Of a stretch of 64,000 bases of DNA, positions 34,991 through 43,417 are shown piece after piece. The DNA is taken from NCBI GenBank assembly GCA_963749875.1, contig CAVVOX010000003.1, positions 547,089-611,088 of the forward strand, given 5' to 3'. The notes beneath the pieces were generated by a model. That model searched no databases. It saw only the letters and a program-made list of their open reading frames with translations, and was not told the origin of the DNA. The position numbers were made by a program, and so were the translations under genes. Positions within the stretch are counted from its first letter, which is position 1; each line of letters opens with the position of its first letter. Origin of the DNA: JAHQVI01 sp963749875. GTDB lineage: Bacteria; Pseudomonadota; Alphaproteobacteria; Rhizobiales; Rhodomicrobiaceae.

Positions 34991-36100
34991 ATGGCGCTGC
35001 CACAATTCACCATGCGTCAGTTGCTCGAGGCTGGCGTGCATTTCGGCCATCAGACGCATCGCTGGAACCCGAAAATGGAGCGCTTCATTTTCGGCGACCG
35101 CAATAATATTCACATTATCGACCTTGCGCAGACCGTGCCGCTGTTTCACCAGGCGCTCGTCACCATCAGCGACATCGTGGCGCGCGGCGGCCGCGTCCTT
35201 TTCGTCGGCACCAAACGCCAGGCCTCGGAGGCCGTGGCCGAGGCCGCCAAGCGCTCGGCGCAATATTTCGTCAACCATCGCTGGCTCGGCGGCATGTTGA
35301 CGAATTGGAAGACGATCACCAATTCGATCAAGCGGCTGCGTCAGCTCGACGAGCTTCTGGGCGGCGCCGCCCAGGGGCTGACGAAGAAGGAGCTTCTGCA
35401 GCTCACCCGCGAGCGCGACAAGCTCGAGCAGGCGCTCGGCGGCATTCGCGATATGGGCGGTCTGCCGGACCTGATGTTCATCATCGACACCAATAAGGAA
35501 TCCATCGCCGTCGCGGAGGCGCGCAAGCTCGGCATTCCGGTGGTCGCGGTCGTGGACAGCAATTCCGATCCGGACGGCATCGACCATGTCATTCCCGGCA
35601 ATGACGACGCGGGACGCGCGATCACTCTCTATTGCGATCTGATTGCGCGCGCGGCGCTCGACGGCATCGAACGTGCGGCCGTCAAGGGCGGCATCGATAT
35701 CGGCGCGTCCGAGGAACCCGCCGCGGAGGATCTCGGCGAGGCGGAACCGGAGGCGGCTGCCGCGGCGGAACCGGAGGCAGCCACTGCGGCGGAAGAGCCT
35801 GCCGCTGCCGAAGGGAAGCCAGCAGAGGCGGAGGCTGCGGAGGCGTCAAGCTTCACGCCGCTTTCCGCACCGGAAGGCGAGCCGGACGATCTGACCAAGC
35901 TGACAGGCGTCGGCAAGAGCTGGGCCGGCAAGTTGAACGAGCAGGGCATCTTCCATTTCTGGCAGATCGCTGCGCTGACACCTCAGGGTTTGGAAGAATT
36001 GGATGAATCGCTCAGTGCCAAGGGCAAAGTCGTAAAGAGCGGCTGGATCGAGGAAGCCAAAAAGCTTAAGGAGGAAGCAGCTTCCGAAGCAGCGGCATAG
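34991..36100 (+). CDS. rpsB: 30S ribosomal protein S2 with a long C-terminal extension
   Basis: The first ~235 residues are canonical S2: MRQLLEAGVHFGHQTHRWNP, RVLFVGTKRQASEAV, NHRWLGGMLTNWKTI, DLMFIIDTNKE, IPVVAVVDSNSDPDGIDHVI. The product is 369 aa, against about 240-260 normally. The addition is an Ala/Glu-rich linker (about 245-305) and then a helix-hairpin-helix-like module (DDLTKLTGVGKSWAGKLNEQ through SGWIEEAKKL). The ATG at 34991, with AAGAGGAGAG upstream, begins the protein; the open frame to 34895 is leader. tsf follows 68 nt on. Confidence 0.95.
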   Translation: MALPQFTMRQLLEAGVHFGHQTHRWNPKMERFIFGDRNNIHIIDLAQTVPLFHQALVTISDIVARGGRVLFVGTKRQASEAVAEAAKRSAQYFVNHRWLGGMLTNWKTITNSIKRLRQLDELLGGAAQGLTKKELLQLTRERDKLEQALGGIRDMGGLPDLMFIIDTNKESIAVAEARKLGIPVVAVVDSNSDPDGIDHVIPGNDDAGRAITLYCDLIARAALDGIERAAVKGGIDIGASEEPAAEDLGEAEPEAAAAAEPEAATAAEEPAAAEGKPAEAEAAEASSFTPLSAPEGEPDDLTKLTGVGKSWAGKLNEQGIFHFWQIAALTPQGLEELDESLSAKGKVVKSGWIEEAKKLKEEAASEAAA

Positions 36101-36168
36101 ACAGGTTGGATGGGCAAGGCGCGCGAAGGGCGCACGAGGCCCGATGTAACACGGCTTAAGAGGCGGAT

Positions 36169-37092
36169 ATGGCGGCAATTACTGCACAATTGGTCAAAGA
36201 CCTGCGCGAGAAGACCGGCGCGGGCATGATGGACTGCAAGGCGGCTCTGACAGAGACGGACGGCGATATGGAGGCCGCGGTCGACTGGCTCCGCGCCAAG
36301 GGGCTTTCAAAGGCGGCCAAAAAGGCCGACCGCGTCGCCGCCGAAGGGCTGATCGGCGTAGCGCTCGGCAAGAAGGCGGGCGCGGTCGTCGAGGTCAATT
36401 CGGAGACGGACTTCGTGGCGCGGAACGAGGCGTTCCAGCAAATGGTCAAGGACGTTGCCGAGCTGGGCCTGAAGGCCAAGGGCGATGTGACCAAGCTCGC
36501 TGCCGCCAAGATGCCTGGCGGAAAGCCTGTTGCGGACTACATTCAGGAGATGGTCGGCAAGATCGGCGAGAATATGAACCTGCGCCGGACGGCCTGTCTT
36601 GGGGTCTCCGACGGCGTGGTTGTGAGCTATGTCCATAATTCCGTGGCGCCCAATCTGGGCAAAATCGGCGTGCTCGTCGGGATCGAATCGAGCGGCGACA
36701 AAGACAAGCTGACCGAGATCGGCCGGCAGGTCGCCATGCATGTCGCGGCGACAAGTCCGCTGGCTCTGACGGCCGAAGAGGTCGATCCGGACATTGTCGA
36801 GCGCGAGCGCGCGATTTTCACCGAGCAGGCCAAGGAAAGCGGCAAGCCCGACAATGTGATCGAGAAGATGGTCACCGGCCGCATTCAGAAGTTCTTCAAA
36901 GAGTCCGTCTTGCTGAAACAGCAATTCGTGATCGATACGGAGAAGACGGTCGAGCAGGCGGTCGCCGAGGCCGGAAAGGAAATCGGCAAGCCGGTTAAGG
37001 TGGCGGGCTTCGTTCGCTACGCGCTCGGCGAGGGCATCGAGAAGGAAGAGAGTGATTTCGCTGCTGAGGTCGCCGCCGCAGCGGCTGGCTAA
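36169..37092 (+). CDS. tsf: Elongation factor Ts
   Basis: A 307-aa guanine-nucleotide exchange factor for EF-Tu. The N-terminal UBA-like segment LVKDLREKTGAGMMDCKAAL contacts EF-Tu, and the core has the EF-Tu-binding motif VNSETDFVARNEAFQ. The repeat-like MNLRRTACLGV and MHVAATSPLAL segments lie in the two core subdomains. Length is normal. It follows rpsB in the universal order and is followed by a GC hairpin before pyrH. Confidence 0.97.
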   Translation: MAAITAQLVKDLREKTGAGMMDCKAALTETDGDMEAAVDWLRAKGLSKAAKKADRVAAEGLIGVALGKKAGAVVEVNSETDFVARNEAFQQMVKDVAELGLKAKGDVTKLAAAKMPGGKPVADYIQEMVGKIGENMNLRRTACLGVSDGVVVSYVHNSVAPNLGKIGVLVGIESSGDKDKLTEIGRQVAMHVAATSPLALTAEEVDPDIVERERAIFTEQAKESGKPDNVIEKMVTGRIQKFFKESVLLKQQFVIDTEKTVEQAVAEAGKEIGKPVKVAGFVRYALGEGIEKEESDFAAEVAAAAAG

Positions 37093-37113
37093 AGCAGCCA
37101 TCGGCAAGGGGCT

Positions 37114-37147
37114 GGCGGGGCGATCTTTGCCTCTGCCTTGCCCCGCC
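37114..37147 (+). terminator. GC hairpin between tsf and pyrH
   Basis: GGCGGGGC at 37114-37121 pairs with GCCCCGCC at 37140-37147. A weak T-run (ATTCTC) follows. It may partly terminate rpsB-tsf transcription or stabilise the mRNA end. Confidence 0.5.
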
Positions 37148-37169
37148 ATTCTCAGGAGAGCCGCAGCCA

Positions 37170-37904
37170 ATGGTCGCTAAAGCCTCTCACGCGCCGCCCT
37201 ACAAACGGGCGCTTCTCAAGCTCTCAGGTGAGGCTCTGCTCGGCACCGGCGCCTATGGCATCGACACCGACGCGGCCATCGGCCTCGCCCGCGAAATCCA
37301 ACTCGCATCGCAAATGGGCACGCAGCTCTGCATCGTCATCGGCGGCGGCAATATTTTCCGCGGCATGGCCGGCGTCGCCTCCGGCATGGACCGGGTGAAG
37401 GCCGACTATATCGGCATGCTCGCCACGCTCATGAACGCCGTCGCGCTGGGCAATGCGCTTGAGCGCATCGGCGCGCGCGCGGCCATCCATTCGGCCATTC
37501 CGGCCGATGCGGTCGCCCGGCGCTTCAATCGCGACGAGGCGCTTGCCGATCTCGAAGCCGGCAAGATCGTGATCTTCGCCGGCGGCACCGGCAACCCTTA
37601 CTTCACCACGGACACGACCTCCGCTTTGCGCGCGGCCGAAATGGGCTGTGACGTGATCCTCAAAGCGACGCAGGTCGATGGCATCTACTCGGACGATCCC
37701 AAGCGCAATCCGGAGGCAGTGCGATACGACCGGCTCAGCTACGATGAGGCGCTTGCGCGTAATCTGAAGGTCATGGACGGGGCGGCGTTCGCCCTTGCGC
37801 GCGATGCAGCCATTCCGATCGTGGTATTTTCCGCCGAGTCCGAGGGCGCCATCGCCCGTGTCCTGTCCGGGGACCTGCCGGCGACGATCGTTTCCGCGGG
37901 CTAG
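37170..37904 (+). CDS. pyrH: Uridylate kinase
   Basis: A 244-aa UMP kinase of the amino-acid-kinase family: YKRALLKLSGEALLG at the N-terminus, VIGGGNIFRGMAGVA, and IFAGGTGNPYFTTDTTSALR, which binds the nucleotide. It makes UDP for pyrimidine and cell-envelope synthesis. The stop codon TAG (37902-37904) is the first three bases of repeat copy B. The gap to frr is unusually long (545 nt) and is filled with palindromic elements. Confidence 0.97.
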   Translation: MVAKASHAPPYKRALLKLSGEALLGTGAYGIDTDAAIGLAREIQLASQMGTQLCIVIGGGNIFRGMAGVASGMDRVKADYIGMLATLMNAVALGNALERIGARAAIHSAIPADAVARRFNRDEALADLEAGKIVIFAGGTGNPYFTTDTTSALRAAEMGCDVILKATQVDGIYSDDPKRNPEAVRYDRLSYDEALARNLKVMDGAAFALARDAAIPIVVFSAESEGAIARVLSGDLPATIVSAG

Positions 37905-38024
37905 CGCAACGCGCGTCCAAGCATGTCCCCGCGAAGGCGGGGATGGACGCGGGAACAGTTGCGCTAATTTATTGAAATAGATCAACCCTCGTTCCAGTGA
38001 TTCCACTGGAACGAGGGTTGATCT
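37902..38024 (+). repeat. Two-hairpin intergenic element, copy B
   Basis: Hairpin 1 runs from TAGCGCAAC (37902, the pyrH stop) to GTTGCGCTA (37966), with an inner TCCCCGC-GAAG-GCGGGGA-like stem. After a 12-nt AT-rich spacer, hairpin 2 is a perfect 20-bp stem: AGATCAACCCTCGTTCCAGT (37979-37998), loop GATTCC, and its complement to 38024. It is the best preserved copy and defines the family consensus. Confidence 0.9.
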
Positions 38025-38099
38025 GGTGGTTCGACTGATACATTTGCACCCCCGTGCAGCACCCACATTTGCTAATGTTTCAGTCATAAGAACCACTAG
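38024..38099. repeat. Second type of palindromic element (X)
   Basis: GGTGGTTCGACTGATACATT at the left pairs with AATGTTTCAGTCATAAGAAC and CACTAG at the right, with a few bulges. It begins on the last base of copy B and ends in CTAG. No similar copy was seen elsewhere in the window. Confidence 0.7.
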
Positions 38100-38113
38100 C
38101 TAAATATATGTTT

Positions 38114-38192
38114 CTAGTGGAGCTTTTGAATTTGACATTTGAGCACGAGCCTGGCGGCCACTGGGACTCAAATGTCAAATTCGCTCCACTAG
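38114..38192. repeat. Third type of palindromic element (Y) with CTAG ends
   Basis: CTAGTGGAGC at 38114 and its exact complement GCTCCACTAG ending 38192 form the outer arms. Inner 16-bp arms GAATTTGACATTTGAG (38128-38143) and CTCAAATGTCAAATTC (38167-38182) are also perfect. Its terminal TAG is shared with the first bases of copy C. Confidence 0.85.
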
Positions 38193-38313
38193 CGCAACGC
38201 GCGTCCGAGCATGTCCCCGCGAAGGCGGGGATGGACGGGGGCAGTTGCGCTAACTTATTGATATAGATCAACTTAACCTCGTCCAAGTGAGTCCACTTGA
38301 ACGAGGGTTGATC
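38190..38313 (+). repeat. Two-hairpin intergenic element, copy C
   Basis: Same orientation as copy B. Hairpin 1 runs from TAGCGCAAC (38190) to GTTGCGCTA (38252). Hairpin 2 runs from AGATCAAC (38265) to GGTTGATC (38313) around an ACTTGAACGAGG arm. The spacer reads TTATTGATAT. The remaining 136 nt to frr should contain its promoter and ribosome site. Confidence 0.88.
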
Positions 38314-38449
38314 CAGGGCGCGTTGAGCGTGGCCCGGCGCGAGCGCGGGAACCCTTACGGCAAGGCGATGATATTGCGCTCAATGGCGCAAGGCATTACC
38401 ACAGAAGACCGGGTCTGCACTGGCATCGCAGGAATGAGGAACGAACAAG

Positions 38450-39013
38450 ATGGCCGATGAGAGTTTCGACATTAAGGATCTTGAGAAACGGATGGGCGGC
38501 GCCGTCTCGGTGCTGAAGCAGGAGTTCGGCGGCTTGCGGACTGGCCGGGCGAGCGCGAGCCTTCTCGATCCGATCATGGTCAATGCCTATGGGGCAAAGA
38601 TGCCGCTCAACCAGGTCGCGACCGTCTCGGTGCCGGAGGCGCGGATGATATCGGTCTCGGTGTGGGATAAGAGCCAGGTCTCGGCAGTAGAGAAGGCGAT
38701 CCGCGAGTCCGATCTCGGCCTCAATCCGGTCGTCGATGGCACGACATTGCGTCTGCCGATCCCGGAGCTCAACCAGGAACGCCGCCAGGAGCTGTCCAAG
38801 ATCGCCGCCAAATACGCCGAACAGGCCCGCGTCTCGGTCCGCAATGTCCGGCGCGACGGAATGGACACGCTGAAGCGGCTCGAGAAGGACCACGAAATCG
38901 GGGAAGACGAGCACCGCTCGCTTTCAAGCAAAGTACAGGAGCTCACCGACAAGGTGATCAAGGAGATCGATACCGCGCTGGCGGCCAAAGAAGCCGAGAT
39001 CATGCAGGTTTGA
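38450..39013 (+). CDS. frr: Ribosome recycling factor
   Basis: A 187-aa factor that splits post-termination ribosomes with EF-G. Typical segments are LEKRMGGAVSVLKQEFGGLR, TGRASASLLDPIMVNAYG, and ERRQELSKIAAKYAEQARVS with RNVRRDG. Length is normal. It follows pyrH in the conserved order, but behind a long repeat-filled gap, so it probably has its own promoter. uppS follows. Confidence 0.96.
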   Translation: MADESFDIKDLEKRMGGAVSVLKQEFGGLRTGRASASLLDPIMVNAYGAKMPLNQVATVSVPEARMISVSVWDKSQVSAVEKAIRESDLGLNPVVDGTTLRLPIPELNQERRQELSKIAAKYAEQARVSVRNVRRDGMDTLKRLEKDHEIGEDEHRSLSSKVQELTDKVIKEIDTALAAKEAEIMQV

Positions 39014-39065
39014 GGCTTGGGCGCGAAGTGCAAAACCTTTTCCACTTGTTCAACGGGCTGAAACT

Positions 39066-39825
39066 GTGACAGATTCCGGCAGACAACACAAATTCGCTAG
39101 ACGCAGCCGCACCAGTCCCGCGCCATGTGGCAATCATCATGGACGGCAACGGGCGCTGGGCGATGAACCGCGGCCTGCCGCGGATAGAGGGGCATCGGCG
39201 CGGCGTCGAGGCGGTCCGGTCCTGCGTCAGAGGCGCGATCGAACTCGGGATCGATTATCTGACGCTCTATACATTCTCATCCGAGAATTGGAGACGGCCC
39301 CACGACGAAATCAACGATCTGATGGGGCTGCTCAAACTCTTCATCAAGCGCGATCTTGCCGAGCTGCATCAGCAGAACGTCAAGATCAGATCGATTGGGA
39401 CGACGGAGGGGGTCGATGGCGATGTCGTCAAGCTGATCCGCGAGGCGGTCGAACTGACAAAGGACAATACCGGCCTGAAGCTGACCACCGCCTTCAACTA
39501 TGGCGCGCGCGACGAAATCGTCCGCGCCGCGCGCGCGCTTGCGGCCAAGGTGCAGGCCGGCGAGCTTGCCCCGGAGGAGATTACGGCGGAGTGTTTTGAG
39601 ACCCATCTGGATACCGCCGGATTGCCCGAACCGGATCTCCTCATCAGAACCGGCGGCGATCAGCGCATCAGCAATTTCCTGCTTTGGCAGTCGGCCTATA
39701 CCGAGTTCGTCTTTCTCGACAGTTTTTGGCCGGAATTTTCGAAGGACATGCTTGCAAAGGCCATATCAGAATTCCAGAGCCGGGAGCGCCGGTTCGGGGG
39801 TCTGGGCGCGAGATGCAGCGCGTGA
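39066..39825 (+). CDS. uppS: Isoprenyl transferase (undecaprenyl diphosphate synthase), N-terminal frame problem
   Basis: A cis-prenyltransferase that makes the C55 carrier lipid. The catalytic N-terminus is HVAIIMDGNGRWAMNRGLPR (Asp of MDGNGRW). YTFSSENWRRP, NYGARDEIVRAA, and LIRTGGDQRISNFLLWQ are further signatures. In frame, the only start after the TGA at 39067 is a GTG at 39127 that would omit the conserved Pro-Arg-His before VAIIM. Dropping one G near 39078 joins a GTG at 39066 (VTDS...) to the frame ADNTNSLDAAAPVPRH. A one-base insertion, probably a sequence error, is likely. The gene overlaps cdsA at its end. Confidence 0.85.
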
Positions 39826-40694
39826 TAGGGCGCAGGGCTTTGTCCGGGGAGGACAACACGGTCTCGAAACGCGCCTCGCGGGAGTTGGTGGTCCGGATCT
39901 ATTCGGCTCTCTTTCTCATTGCCGCCGCGGTCTTCATGACGCTGACGAGCGTCGAGAGTTTTGCGGCGCTGATTACGCTCTTCATTGCCGCGATGGCCTG
40001 GGAATGGGCACGGCTCGTACGGGGAACCGGGTTCGATTTCGCCTTTGCCGCCCAGCTTGCCGTAACGGCGGCATCGGCCTGGGCGACGGTGCGCGGCTAT
40101 CCGGCCTCGGCGCTGCTGATCGTCCTCGCCGGCACGGGGCTCGCCTTTCTGATCCAGCGTTTCGGGAAGGGACGTTCGCGCGCATGGTGGTCGGCGGGCG
40201 GTGTCGCCTATGCGGGTCTCCCGGCAATCGCCCTGATCTGGCTGCGGGGCGATGAGGCTTACGGCACGGTCGCGATCTTCTATCTGTTTGCGATCGTATG
40301 GACCGCCGACAGCGCCGCCTTTCTGTTCGGGCGCTGGATTGGCGGGCCGAAACTGGCGCCGCGCATTTCGCCCAAGAAAACCTGGGCAGGTCTTACCGGC
40401 GCGGTGCTTTCCGCCGGCCTCATCGGATTCGTCTTCGGGATCGCCGCCGGACTGAACAGCGCCTGGCTGGCTGTGTTCGCGGTCGCGGTCTCACTGATTG
40501 CCCAGCTGGGCGATCTTGGTGAATTTGCGGTCAAGCGCAAATTCGGGATCAAGGACTCAAGCCACCTCATCCCAGGGCATGGCGGCGTTCTGGACCGGAT
40601 CGACGGATTGATTTTTGCAGCCATTGCCGCGGCCGCTCTGGCGTGGATGCTTGATCCCGCGCAACCCGGCCGCGCCATCCTGTTCTGGCCATAA
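39813..40694 (+). CDS. cdsA: Phosphatidate cytidylyltransferase
   Basis: An integral membrane enzyme that makes CDP-diacylglycerol from phosphatidate and CTP. The C-terminal signature VKRKFGIKDSSHLIPGHGG followed by VLDRIDGL is complete, and SPKKTWAGLTGAVLSAG is the usual upstream motif. About eight hydrophobic segments. The frame is open to 39684, but the ATG at 39813 gives the normal length (293 aa) and overlaps the uppS stop by 13 nt. Confidence 0.93.
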   Translation: MQRVIGRRALSGEDNTVSKRASRELVVRIYSALFLIAAAVFMTLTSVESFAALITLFIAAMAWEWARLVRGTGFDFAFAAQLAVTAASAWATVRGYPASALLIVLAGTGLAFLIQRFGKGRSRAWWSAGGVAYAGLPAIALIWLRGDEAYGTVAIFYLFAIVWTADSAAFLFGRWIGGPKLAPRISPKKTWAGLTGAVLSAGLIGFVFGIAAGLNSAWLAVFAVAVSLIAQLGDLGEFAVKRKFGIKDSSHLIPGHGGVLDRIDGLIFAAIAAAALAWMLDPAQPGRAILFWP

Positions 40695-40782
40695 GGCAAC
40701 GGCTTGAGCGACGCCGGGAGCGCGTTTCCGATTTGGCGGGATTAGGACCGGCGCTCCGAGGCGAAGGCGAGTGAGGCGACCG

Positions 40783-41964
40783 ATGCAGCCGCGAAAAGTC
40801 ACTATTCTGGGCGCGACGGGCTCCATCGGTGAGAGCACGCTGGATCTCATCGGGCGGTCGCCGGACGATTTCGAGGTTGTCGCCCTGACAGCCGGCGCAA
40901 ATGCGACGAAGCTTGCCGAGCTTGCGATCCGTCACCGGGCCAAATATGCGGCGATTTCCGAAACGGCCCAATATCCGCTTCTGAAGGAGCTGTTGGCGGG
41001 CACGGGCATTGAAATCTCGGCAGGCGAGGCGGCGATCTGCGAAGCCGCGCAAAGGCCGGCCGACTGGATTATGGCGTCGATCGTCGGGGCGGCCGGGCTA
41101 AGGCCGACATTCGCGGCGGTCAGCCAGGGGAGCTGCATCGCCCTTGCCAATAAGGAATGCCTGGTTTCGGCGGGCGAGGTGTTTCTGTCCGCCGTCAAGG
41201 AAGCGGGCGCAACGCTGTTTCCGGTCAACTCGGAGCATTCGGGCGTCTTTCAGGCAATCGATCCCTCGCCGTCCGACTGCATCGAGGCGATCACGCTGAC
41301 GGCCTCCGGCGGACCGTTTCGGGATTGGAGCATCGACCGGCTCAAGACGGTCAGGCCCGAACAGGCGCTCAAACATCCCAACTGGTCCATGGGGCCGAAG
41401 ATCACGGTCAATTCCGCGACGCTGATGAACAAAGGGCTGGAAGTCATCGAAGCCTTTCACCTTTTCCCCGTCGGAGCCGATCAGCTCCGGATCCTCGTCC
41501 ATCCGCAATCCGTTATCCATTGCCTTGTGCATTATTGCGACGGCTCGGTGCTCGCCCAGATGAGCGCACCTGACATGCGAACGCCCATCGCCTACAGCCT
41601 TGCCTGGCCGGAGCGGATGGCGTGCCCGACCGAACGGCTCGATCTGGCGCGGCTCAGCCAGCTGACATTCGAGGCCGCGGACGAGGTGCGTTTCCCCGCT
41701 CTCAGAATTGCGCGCGAGGCCTTGCAGACGGGCGGGACGGCGCCGACCGTGCTGAATGCCGCAAACGAAATTGCAGTCGAACGCTTCCTTGCTGGCCAAA
41801 TCGGCTTTATGACTATACCTAAGGTCGTAGAAGCAGCGATCGAGGCGTCGATTTCGGAAATCGGCATGACGCGCGCTGCCACGCTGGATGAGGTGATCGA
41901 GACTGACAGGGCGGCACGGAGGCTCGCCGAACGTTTTTGCGGTGCTTATGGCAGCTCTTCATAA
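40783..41964 (+). CDS. dxr: 1-deoxy-D-xylulose-5-phosphate reductoisomerase
   Basis: The second step of the MEP isoprenoid pathway (DXP to MEP, NADPH). 393 aa from the ATG at 40783 (a GTG at 40771 is in frame). The NADPH-binding start is VTILGATGSIGESTLDLI, the CIALANKECLVSAGE motif and the metal-binding PVNSEHSGVFQAI follow, and the flexible loop SASGGPF-type segment is LTASGGPFRDW. The conserved NWSMGPKITVNSATLMNKGL is present. It supplies precursors to UppS two genes upstream. Confidence 0.96.
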   Translation: MQPRKVTILGATGSIGESTLDLIGRSPDDFEVVALTAGANATKLAELAIRHRAKYAAISETAQYPLLKELLAGTGIEISAGEAAICEAAQRPADWIMASIVGAAGLRPTFAAVSQGSCIALANKECLVSAGEVFLSAVKEAGATLFPVNSEHSGVFQAIDPSPSDCIEAITLTASGGPFRDWSIDRLKTVRPEQALKHPNWSMGPKITVNSATLMNKGLEVIEAFHLFPVGADQLRILVHPQSVIHCLVHYCDGSVLAQMSAPDMRTPIAYSLAWPERMACPTERLDLARLSQLTFEAADEVRFPALRIAREALQTGGTAPTVLNAANEIAVERFLAGQIGFMTIPKVVEAAIEASISEIGMTRAATLDEVIETDRAARRLAERFCGAYGSSS

Positions 41965-42064
41965 GGAAGCCGCTGAAATGGTGCGCAGAAGGCAGCCGGA
42001 ATGCTGCGCGGAGGCCGCGCGAGCCGCTGAGCGGCCTTCAGAAATGAACTGGAGTTAATTTCGC

Positions 42065-43216
42065 ATGACGATGCTTGCCGACACAGGCCTCTGGACGACA
42101 GCCTGGTATTATCTTTCCTGGGTGGTTCCCTTCTTCTTCGTGCTCGGAGTTGTCGTCTTCGTTCACGAAATGGGTCACTTCCTGGTCGCACGCTATTTCG
42201 GCGTCACCGTCGAGACCTTCTCGATCGGCTTCGGACCGGAGATCCATGGCTTTTACGATCGTCACGGCACGAGATGGCGGATCGCCTGGGTTCCGCTCGG
42301 GGGCTATGTGAAGTTCAAGGGCGACGAGAACGCCGCCAGCGTTCCCAGCCAGGAGCATATCAGCGACCTTTCGGAGGATGAACGGCGCGGCAATTTCCAT
42401 GCAAAGCCGATCGCCCAGCGCGCCGCGGTCGTTGCGGCGGGACCGGCCGCAAATTTTGTCCTCTCCATCGTGATCCTCACGGTCTGGTTCATGTATATGG
42501 GCAAGCCGATAGTTGAGCCGCTCGTCTCGACGGTCCAGCCCGGAAGCGTGGCCGCCGAAGCCGGTTTTGAGCCCGGCGACGTCATCCGCGAGATCGACGG
42601 CACCAAGATTCAAAGCTTCGACGAGGTCCAGCGCATCGTGATGCTCAACGCCCAAACCGAGCTTACGATCACGGTGGACCGCAATGGCAAGCCGGTGACG
42701 ATTAAAGCGTCACCGGAGCTCAAGGAGACCAAGGACAGATTCGGCAATGTCGTGCAGATTGGCCTCCTCGGGATCGCCAGCCGGAACCAGAAGCCGGTCA
42801 TCAAGCGGTTCGGCCCGGTCGAGGCTGTCGGCCAGAGCCTGTCGGAGACCTATTTCTGGCTGAAACAGCCGCTCATTTTCATTCAGAAGGTGGCGGTCGG
42901 CCAGGCATCGGGCGATCAGGTGCGCGGCGTGGTCGGCATCGCACAACTTTCGCGGGAAGTCGCCTCGATCGGATTCGCCGAATTGTTCCGATGGATCGCG
43001 ATCATTTCGATCAATATCGGCTTGCTCAATCTTTTCCCGATTCCGCTGCTCGATGGCGGCCACCTTCTGTTCTATGGCATAGAAGCCATACGTGGCCGTC
43101 CTTTGAGCGAAAGGATGATGGAAATCGGTTTTAGAATTGGCTTTGCACTTGTGATCATGTTAATGCTCTTCGCGACGCGCAACGATGTGATTCACCTGTT
43201 GCGTCAAATGGGATAG
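42065..43216 (+). CDS. rseP: Site-2 intramembrane metalloprotease RseP
   Basis: A 383-aa membrane protease. The zinc motif HEMGH is in the first TM segment (VVFVHEMGHFLVARYFG, about residues 32-46). A PDZ domain (SVAAEAGFEPGDVIREIDG) is in the periplasmic part. The second catalytic motif is LLNLFPIPLLDGGHLLFYG. It cleaves anti-sigma factors and remnant signal peptides. Its place between dxr and bamA is conserved in alphaproteobacteria. Confidence 0.96.
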   Translation: MTMLADTGLWTTAWYYLSWVVPFFFVLGVVVFVHEMGHFLVARYFGVTVETFSIGFGPEIHGFYDRHGTRWRIAWVPLGGYVKFKGDENAASVPSQEHISDLSEDERRGNFHAKPIAQRAAVVAAGPAANFVLSIVILTVWFMYMGKPIVEPLVSTVQPGSVAAEAGFEPGDVIREIDGTKIQSFDEVQRIVMLNAQTELTITVDRNGKPVTIKASPELKETKDRFGNVVQIGLLGIASRNQKPVIKRFGPVEAVGQSLSETYFWLKQPLIFIQKVAVGQASGDQVRGVVGIAQLSREVASIGFAELFRWIAIISINIGLLNLFPIPLLDGGHLLFYGIEAIRGRPLSERMMEIGFRIGFALVIMLMLFATRNDVIHLLRQMG

Positions 43217-43417
43217 GGCAGGCAGCAAGAGCTTATGGTGACACGTATTTTGCCGCCTGTTTAAGACGACTTGACGAGCCTAAGCGGGCGTGGCCGGGGG
43301 GCCACATCCGTGCATGATTTGGCAGACGCCGGTAAAGGTCACGTTGCGGACACAAAAACGTGGCGTTTAGTAGTGTGGCGTCTTGGGGGACCGGCGTAAC
43401 GGGGGCAAGAAAAACCT

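Noticed and set aside
37902..38313. A CRISPR array in the pyrH-frr gap
   Set aside because: The repeats are long hairpins of three kinds, not short direct repeats with unique equal-length spacers.
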